A DNA stretch of 64,000 nucleotides from Acholoe squamosa (taxonomy: Eukaryota; Annelida; Polychaeta; Phyllodocida; Polynoidae), in NCBI GenBank assembly GCA_949317995.1, contig OX439037.1, positions 19,704,324 to 19,768,323 on the forward strand. Reading direction: 5' to 3'. The notes below the pieces were generated by a model, which did not search any database, had not been told where the DNA came from, and saw only the letters and a list, made by a program, of their open reading frames with translations. The position numbers and the translations under genes are program-made. How positions within the stretch are numbered: position 1 is the stretch's first letter; every line of letters begins with the position of its first letter. Positions 56,340-64,000 of this stretch are shown in pieces.

Positions 56340-59020
56340 TTTTGATTGATTATCTAAAAGCCCATTTGATTACCTGAAAGGAAAATAATGTGGAGTCACT
56401 AGAAAGAAATGTAGGCCCTAAATATGAATACATCTGCAATCTATTCTTTAAACTGACTTGTGTTTCTCAGCATAAATTGAAGAAATCATCACATTTCATA
56501 CTTCGTTTCTTGACCTACCTTATTAATATAACTTAAACTCTGAAGAGTGAATTTGAATACAACACAACCTGTAACAGAATGCTCGCATATAATGTAACAT
56601 CAAAATGTCAAGCTTATCTAAACAATGGAGAAATACATACATTTGAGTTGACCTGTGGGGAGAAAATCACATGTAATTAATTTAATATCTATCAATATTC
56701 TTCTGCACACACAGAGGGAAGAGAGGTTTTATGATGATACATACTTGAATACTTTCCTTTACACAACTATCAAGCATTCACCTTGAGTGTAACATGCTCC
56801 CCAGCCCTCATGTAATGCAGTACCTCCCTGGCCCTACCAATGTACCACTGCAATAGAACAGTCTCAGATGTAAAATGGTTTTTATAATGCATGATGAAAG
56901 ATTTATGTACTAGGCCAATAGTGGATATGGGAGGTTTGATTGGGATGGGAGGGTTGATTGGGATAGGGAAGCTGGTACCCAACTGTGCCCCCCTTCCCCC
57001 TGTGCCAGCCCATTTAATACTGAGATAGATGTGATTCTACACATTGGGGACTTAACCATTCTCGTTACATTAATCATATCCAATGATATGAAACTGATAC
57101 CATCAATGACAATATGCTTGATATAAACAACTTGAGTCTGGATCAAGGATACATCAAGGATTTACTGCAATGACCAGTCTAACATTCTACCACCAGGCTA
57201 ATTACCTCCTCATTTAGGATACATATCTGGCTAGCAGCCTCTTTGAATTATGATTTAAAAGGAGATCAAGTGTGGCTTGTTCTAGATACTTTCATGTTCT
57301 CCTTAGGAACCCTGATCAGAAAGTGAAACCAGGAAGTGAAAGTAGAGGGTAGTTCATCTGTCCTACCTCAGATGGCAGCACAGGTTATACTTTATTGCTG
57401 TTATCACTATGCTGCAGACTATAAAGAGCATCAGATCAGGATCACATCAGTCTGGTTTGTAATGTTTAACAGCAAAGACCTTTGGGTGGCAGGAAACCAA
57501 ATAGTCTTACATAGAGCCTGTCGTAGGTAAAATCCAGCCATAGATGAGAAATAAGCTATATACATGTTATTACCTTTAAAGTAATAACTTTTGGGTCAAA
57601 CAGCTGATATTCCCAATACAGAACATGCTAGAAAGTGTATCTAATCATATAGAGGGACTTCATGAGTCTTCAATAGAGAGTCAATATATTTGATATTGAA
57701 AAATGAAAAGGAACATTATGTTTTTTTTTTAGAAAGTAACCCCATTACTGATTAATAAGGGCTGACCATATCAGCTCAAAAGCTATTCCAGTGGATTCCC
57801 TGGCCCCAGAAACATATATCTAGCTTTTAGAATTGTGTTTCTAAGTTGATCAGAAGCAGAGATAGAGATATTTATCATTTTTAGTGGACTCTCTAAAATT
57901 GCAGGTTGCCCTATGTGTAGCCAGGCCATATCTTCCATGTGGATTTCCAGAATTTCCAGGTTGGCCAGGTAGAATCAACTTGTTATGGATCCTACTCATT
58001 GAAAAAACACACCAACCTTTCACAGCAGACCCTGTACCTCCGACCCCCAAAATGGGCCTTTGGCTCCCTGGATACTTTGTGGGGCTGAAGCTATACCTAT
58101 GATAGTCTTTATGCACAGACCCTATGTTAATATGGTCATGGACAGCTGGCTTCAAAGGTCTGTTTTGCTTGTGGAGATAAATTTCCCACTCATACAAGAT
58201 TCATTGTATATTGTGTCTGTGGATGTGACTATTTGTAAGAGATGTCAGGTCTCTTTAGTGGAAACACATACCATGGCACAAAGGCCCTAGGCAGTTTTAG
58301 AAAGAGACCGGCCTCAATGACATAAGGATGCCCCTTATAGGTGGGGATTTTATACTATAGAACAGTGCAATATTGGCAACTTTTTACCCCAGGGCACATT
58401 GGCATATATTTTCACGAATTTTATGACAAGGAAAGAAAGTAGGGCATAGGGCATAGGGAATTTGGCAGAGACAAACTGGGAATTGAAAATGATGATAAAT
58501 AATATGCAGAGCCTTTGATAACTTTTCAGATTTACACTTCAAAGAACACTCACTTCTGCAGTTGCTTTCACATTGGCTTTTTAATTGACACCAGAGTTAT
58601 TACTTATTTTTTGGCATGCTTTTGCATTTGTGAAGCCATCTTTCTGTCAGAGGTGTGGGAAGCTAATCTTTGTTGGGGGGCCCAACCCTCTGTGAATCAT
58701 TGGCTAGATGCCCATACATGCTTATATTATGGAGCTTTAATAGAAACACAGTATTTAATGATTTTGTAAAGTTGGATTTGAAAACTAGGAAGCCATTTCT
58801 CCTAACTGCACCAACCTTTTACCTTATGTGATTGGTAAACTTTGAGAATAGTATAAATTTGATTGTTTATAATGGATATTTTAGGTGGCCCAAACAGGTT
58901 CCCATTGCTTTTTGCTGCATGCCTGCCCCCGCCCCCTTTCCTATGGCCCTATAATAAAGCCTAAACTACCTGGAGTAAAATAATCTTGGGAAGCCCTGGA
59001 TGAGCCAGTCACTACAAAAT
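56340..59020. other. Non-coding interval
   Basis: No supported gene. 57995-58075 is the inverse of 20985-21055. Open frames are short and without domains. AT-rich throughout. Confidence 0.5.
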
Positions 59021-59024
59021 GTGT

Positions 59025-59340
59025 AGCTCAAACACTTGCCCTCGGTGACAATAAAGGGGTAGTCATCACTCATTGTTGCCTGTGTGGTATTGGCATCCCA
59101 GTACCCTGGAGTGTGACTAATTCAGAAGTGTCATCATCTCAGCTACCATTTATACAGCCTTAATCAGCCTCCCCCAGAGCTGTGTGACCTCTCCTGTGCC
59201 CTGTGGGACCACCACCTCACCCTGGGGATGGCATAGTATGCAATAAGCCAGACAGAAACATTCTAGTCACGATCAGCTTTTTGTCAGTTGTATATGGTAC
59301 CAGGCACCACATCATGAGGTGGAAAACTCATATTGTCAGG
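59025..59340 (+). repeat. Dispersed repeat, copy 2 (partner at about 13115-13480)
   Basis: Same orientation and order of blocks as the left copy, with a deletion in the GAGCTGT-CCTCTC part. An AT dinucleotide run follows at 59372-59397. Confidence 0.7.
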
Positions 59341-61349
59341 TAAATTCTCAGGAGGAAAGTTTGAAATATGGAAATATATATATATATATATATATATGGG
59401 TCATTCCAGGTTTTACTGGTCAGGTGGCTTCTTGGGCATATAATAACAAGGGCAACACTTCTACACCACCAATAATATTTTTATTCCTTAGTGGGGGGTC
59501 ACAGCTAAGATTTCCATATGGTTTGGGTGGGTCTTGGGGCATAATTTATCTTCTATATGCATTTAATTATAAATTTTCACGTGGGGTACGTTAATGATAG
59601 AGCCTATCTAACCTGGTTAGGGAATATAATCAGTGTTCTTATTATATGCAATTAAGAGGTACCCTAGGGGGGAGTCTTCCATGAAAAAATTTTTCATGTA
59701 CTCCGGGAATTACCCTTGGCAGGCACATATAAGTGATTTTCAATGCACACCGCAATCATTAACGTACCCCGGGCTTTTGCCTCTAAATAGAATAAAATAA
59801 ACCAAATACATACAATTCCCACAGTCTATGTTCACTTTTAGAGTAAATACATCATGCCTGAACAAGAATTGTGGCCAAATACAGTCTGGTTTGGCTGTAT
59901 GGGGGGTCTCTTCGTAAGCGGGGTACGTTAATGATCGGCGGCGGGAAAAACAGCGCGGGAAGAGAAAAACGACTTCCTGTTGCCCGGCGAAAGTGTCCTG
60001 CATCCGGGTACCGTGTTTCAGCTCAGAGGAGGTCACAGCTTGTTTATAGCTACCCCTAAGCAGAGTTCCCCTGCAAAAGGAACGCCAAATTCGTGAAAAA
60101 GGTAAGGAAATTCCACGAAATTCCATGAAATTGCGATGAAATGTTGTTGCAGATGTCTGTGGGGGGCCGTAGATCAATTTTTGTGTACCGGAACGATGTA
60201 TTTTGGATGCTAGGGGGTAAAATGTGTTGCCGGGGGAGGCCTGCGATGCAGCCCGGGGCCCCAGGGTGAAGCTTTGGCCACCCCGGGCTGTATTTTCAAA
60301 ATTGGGGTACGTTAATGATTTTTCGCTCGGCAAGCAGAATTTGGCCTCTCCTGGCCGAGATGATGTACCCTTGGGTCTAAATTGTTGATAATCCTTTAGA
60401 ATAGGACCCCCTACGTGTGTAAGATGCATTTTGGGCCATGTTTGGGTGTTTTGAGATGACCCCCCACCCCAATTTGGGCTTGAATGGCCAAATTTCTGCC
60501 TCGTCGTGAACTTTTAGGCCCCCTCACAGCCAAAATTGTGCTCATCCCATGGTTTTTTGGGGTTATATTCCTTCTCCTACCTCTATTTGGGCATTTTGGT
60601 GTGTTAATCCTCCTGTGGGATCGAAAGCATAGCCATAGTGGCCAAATTTAGGAAGATAGTGTTCGTCGGTCATTAACGTACCCCGGTGGCAAGATGCCTG
60701 CCTACTGGTCGCCATCTTGGATTCAGGGGGATGTTTTATGGTGGGTATGTTAGACATGTCCCCCCTCTGTTGTGTTGACCAGGTAAGCTCACCCTTGCAC
60801 AAAGCCACCACTGCTGAGTGGTTATAAACCTTTGCGATCATTAACGTACCCCCCCCTTCTTATTCTGTATTTTCCACACAAGTGGCACTTCCAGTGCACA
60901 TAGCTCCATCATATTTCACCATGACATGCCCCTATGGTACCTCTAACTCACACAAGTGTCATTAGTTAGATACTGAATACTTTTTTTCCAAAGAATTTTT
61001 GTGGTGGGTATATTTCAGCATTTTCCTTATATTTTGTCAGTATAAATTTCCATATTAGCAATTAATCAGCTGATTGAACTTCCGGGGTTACTGTACATCA
61101 TTTGTAAGCATATAGGAACATGATGAATATTTTTTTCCTATTTATTTATGTATATCTTATCAGTATTCAAACACTAACAAATTCCTTATTATCTTAAAAT
61201 CTACTGATTTCCTCACTATGAATTACCATATCAGCATAAAAACCTCTGATAAAATCTTTGGCTTTGTTGTACATCCTTTGTCAGCATATAGGAACTTGTT
61301 TAATCACTATTTACCTTTTTATTTAATGTATTTCTTCTCATTTTTGCAG

Positions 61350-63070
61350 ATGGCTGACGTAGCCCCCAGTGGCGGTGGTGGCGACCCCCCCCGTCGCCCT
61401 AAGAGGTGTGTGCGGGAGCACGCTCCCGCTGATGCTCCAGACCTGGAGGAGCAGGAGGACCGGGAGGACCGGGAGAAGGCGGCCCGTCTCCATGCCGCAG
61501 CTTCGGCCCGGTACGAGACCAGGCTGCGGCAGGAGATGGGGGCGGCCGCCTATGATGCCCACCGGGCGGAGATCTCGCGTCGCCAGCAAGAAAAGGACAG
61601 GGAGAGACTGGCGGGAGACCCTGCTGAGGAGCAGCGGCGGCGCGAGATGCTCCATGCCCGGAAGAAGGCTTACCGGGAGCGACTGAAAGAGAACAAGGTT
61701 TGATAATTTTCCGTCCTCTCAGTCTCTGTGGTGCCTCAAAATCTGCTACTCTGGTGGTAACATTTTATTGTGATATGAGATTAAGAATGTTAATAAGTAT
61801 ACAAATTTCAAGGGACAGATACTGTAAATGCTAAGTCAAAACACTGCTGCGAGTAACTCGCCAGTGTGACAGTTTACTTAATGTGTCTTTCCCTTTCTGA
61901 ATTCAGAGACGGAAGAAGCTGGGCCTCCCGCCGCTCCCACCCACACCAACAGGGAGACCGAAGGCCAGGGCAGGCACTGGGAGGGGCACCCCAGCTGCGA
62001 CCGCTGCTGCGGTGTTGGTGCCAGAGCAGGCGGCTCCCGGGGCTGCAGCGGAGCAGGCGGCTCCACGTCCGGCTGCAGCCTCCGCACCGGCACCTGCGGC
62101 AGCGGGAAGAGGGACACCCGCAGGGGGCCGGGGCAAGGGGCTCGGGAAGCTGACCGTTCGCCTCCCCTTCGCCCCTCGCCCCAGGTACCAGCGGGTGTCC
62201 TTCTCGTCCCCCGACGGGAGTGAGGAGGTAGGTGGATAGTTTATAATGTCACTATAGCATTCAGATACTCTTTTATAGTAAGCCACACATCTCTACTATT
62301 GAATAGAATGTTGGAAATACCTTACCAAGTGATTTGTTGACAATATCGAATTTTTACTTTGTTAATGTCAAAATTGCTCGTACCGGTCATTAACGTACCC
62401 CAGTCGTTAACCTGTCAAAGAATGGCCACAGCTTATCTATACATCATCATATACCATTGGCTTTGCACACACATTGACAAAAGAGATTGTAATACCTATC
62501 TAGAGTCATTTGAACATGCATAAGGTTCATCTTGTTTTACCCCTGTAGCTTGACATACACCAAATATTCGATTCTCCAAATGTCTTGCTTAATAAATACT
62601 AATGGTTTTGCCCCTTGCTCTACATTCAAGGAGACTCATGCGCCTGTGGCTGGTGTGGACCCTGCCACAGCCATCCTCATCTCGTTGGGGGATGAAAGCC
62701 TGGCCGGGTGCTCCTCCCCAGAGCCCGTCGTGGCCACGGCACCAGCACCACTACCCTCGGCAGCACCACCCACAGCACCAGCCGGGAAGGGCAAGGCAGG
62801 AGGCCGAGCTGGCAGGGCAAAGACCAGCGCCGCGACGGCCTCACCAGCACCGCCCGTGGAGGAGGCACCGAGGGCAGCGACCACGGAGGCGGGGGGGCGA
62901 GGACAGGTTGCCCCGGAGGTGGCAGAGGAGAGCCGGATGACTCGACCGGTCCGTCAGGCTGCGCAGAAAGACTCCCCCAAGAAGAGGCGCAGCCAGCGTT
63001 CGACCGGATCGAGGCCGGCCGACTCTTCGCCGCCACCACCGGGCAACCTGGCCCTCGCGGAGGATTATGT
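61350..63070 (+). CDS. Ala/Pro-rich, basic multi-exon protein of unknown function (3-prime end uncertain)
   Basis: Likely exons are 61350-61697 (start MADVAPSGGGGDPP, directly after TTTTTGCAG), 61907-62227 and 62631-63070. Frames are compatible (phases 0 and 0). The first donor, GTTTGA, is weak; the others, GTAGGT and GTAAGT, are good. The product has a charged helical region rich in Arg/Glu (EEQRRREMLHARKKAYRERL), then Ala/Pro-rich disordered sequence with basic patches (KKRRSQR). At 63070 either the donor is used and further exons lie beyond the window, or translation stops at TAA 63072. GC content is much higher than that of the surrounding DNA. No family recognised. Confidence 0.55.
62270..62620 (-). 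repeat. Inverted copy of the 373-bp repeat inside intron 2
   Basis: Reverse complement of about 63110-63440, including the GGGGTACGTTAATGAT motif and the ACTCTAGATAGGTA sentence. Exon 3 of the GC-rich gene therefore sits between inverted repeat copies. Confidence 0.75.
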
Positions 63071-63217
63071 GTAAGTATTATGATCACTTTAAAGGTATCA
63101 AATCACTTGTGTGCAGATATTGTGTTTTCTGTGGATCCACCCTATGTTAGTAGAATTGTCGTTTTTACCATGCATAAGGCCCATCTTGTCTGGCCACTGT
63201 GGCTTTGAAAATTAAAA

Positions 63218-64000
63218 TGACTCTAGATAGGTAGTACAATCTCTTTTGTCAATGTGTGTGCAATGCCAATGGTATATGATGGTGTAGAGTTGAGCTGTGG
63301 CCATTCTTTGATAGGTTAACGACTGGGGTACGTTAATGATCGGTACGAGCAATTTTGACATGAACAAAGTTAAAATTCGATATTGTCAACCTATGACATG
63401 GTATGGTGTTTCTAACATTTCTATTCAATAGTAGAGGTGTGTGGTTTGTCAAAAAATACTATTTGGTGTATATAAAGATACATTTTAGCACTCCATGACA
63501 TGCCGATGTTGCGAGAAGTGTAGAAATTTTGTGATATTTAATTCTAAAAGTGATATTGGACACCCAAGATGGGCCTTATGCTGGTTTAAATGACTCTAGA
63601 TAGGTAGTACAACCTCTCTTGTGATGGTGTATGTGATAACAATGGCATATGATGGTGTAGAGTTGAGCTGTGGCCATTCTTTGATAGGTTAACGACTGGG
63701 GTACGTTAATGATCGGTACGAGCAATTTTGACATGAACAAAGTTAAAATTCTATATTTTCAACCTATCACTTAGTCTGGTATTTCTAACATTTCTATTCA
63801 ATAGTAGAGGTGTGTGGTTTGTCAAAAAATACTATTTGGTGTATATAAAGATACATTTTAGCACTCCATGACATGCCGATGTTGCGAGAAGTGTAGAAAT
63901 TTTGTGATTTTTAATTCTAAAAGTGATATTGGACACCCAAGATGGGCCTTATGCATGTTTAAATGACTCTAGATAGGTATTACAATCTTTTTTGTCAATG
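63218..64000 (+). repeat. Tandem repeat, period 373 bp, continues past window end
   Basis: TGACTCTAGATAGGTA starts at 63218, 63591 and 63964. Units are highly similar, and each carries one GGGGTACGTTAATGAT motif and a TATATAAAGATACATTTTAG sentence. No coding sequence. Confidence 0.85.

Larger units (their letters stand above)
59583..63720. repeat. Dispersed motif GGGGTACGTTAATGAT (both orientations)
   Basis: Plus copies at about 59584, 59921, 60304, 63326 and 63699. Minus copies (ATTAACGTACCCC) at about 59758, 60673, 60840 and 62390. Some pairs face each other at MITE-like distances (59584 with 59770), which suggests they are terminal inverted repeats of a short element family. Others are embedded in longer tandem repeats. 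Confidence 0.75.

Noticed and set aside
59372-59397. AT dinucleotide run as a regulatory element
   Set aside because: A simple microsatellite with no further signal.
59740-60429. 229-codon minus-strand open frame
   Set aside because: It is built partly from the repeated GTACGTTAATGAT motif, has no domain or splice context, and overlaps GC-rich upstream sequence of the next gene.

Overview
The window is animal nuclear DNA. Its genes have GT-AG introns, TATA and CCAAT boxes and AATAAA signals, MITE-type repeats are dense, and one gene carries a metazoan death domain. It looks like a repeat-rich invertebrate, probably marine, but the sequence alone does not give the species. There is no prokaryotic gene organisation, rRNA or CRISPR.

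The centrepiece is a complete Polinton/Maverick (adintovirus-like) element at 30385-54465, 24,081 bp. It has 443-bp terminal inverted repeats (one difference seen by eye) and a perfect 6-bp target duplication, TACCTC. It carries protein-primed DNA polymerase B (two exons, one in-frame TGA), the packaging ATPase, a small conserved helical protein, a low-complexity protein, a chromodomain integrase, a penton-like minor capsid protein, a basic protein and the double-jelly-roll major capsid protein. The ATPase-to-capsid block is packed head to tail with gaps of 1 to 67 nt, one 28-nt overlap and a single clear poly(A) signal at its end. No adenain-type protease was found.

The right half of the element (43.2-53.8 kb) holds four intron-containing accessory genes that I reconstructed from splice sites. 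They are a type I membrane protein with an LRRNT-like ectodomain (minus strand), a 261-aa protein diverging from it, a 675-aa protein with a C2HC finger and about a dozen Ser/Pro/Gln-rich repeats, and a minus-strand gene joining two PC4-like ssDNA-binding domains to a C-terminal death domain. These are the best candidates for an undescribed virus-host interaction module.

The Polinton sits inside an older, decayed repeat-encoded gene on the minus strand, whose two halves flank it at 54472-56330 and 30384-29200. Related fragments of the same zinc-cluster/PIN-FEN1-like superfamily lie at 28.9-26.2 kb and 22.6-21.7 kb. All contain stops or frameshifts.

Bases 1-12,400 contain no credible gene. 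They are nested inverted repeats with a direct duplication at 7,428-bp offset, built from homopolymer-rich MITEs. 12.4-21.6 kb is mostly non-coding, with a dispersed 18-bp motif array, minisatellites and MITEs. 22.7-25.5 kb holds a TA-flanked MITE, a foldback element and a further motif family. To the right, 56.3-59.5 kb is non-coding. 59.5-64 kb carries a motif array (GGGGTACGTTAATGAT), a GC-rich Ala/Pro-rich multi-exon gene at 61350-63070+, and 373-bp tandem repeats that run off the window end.
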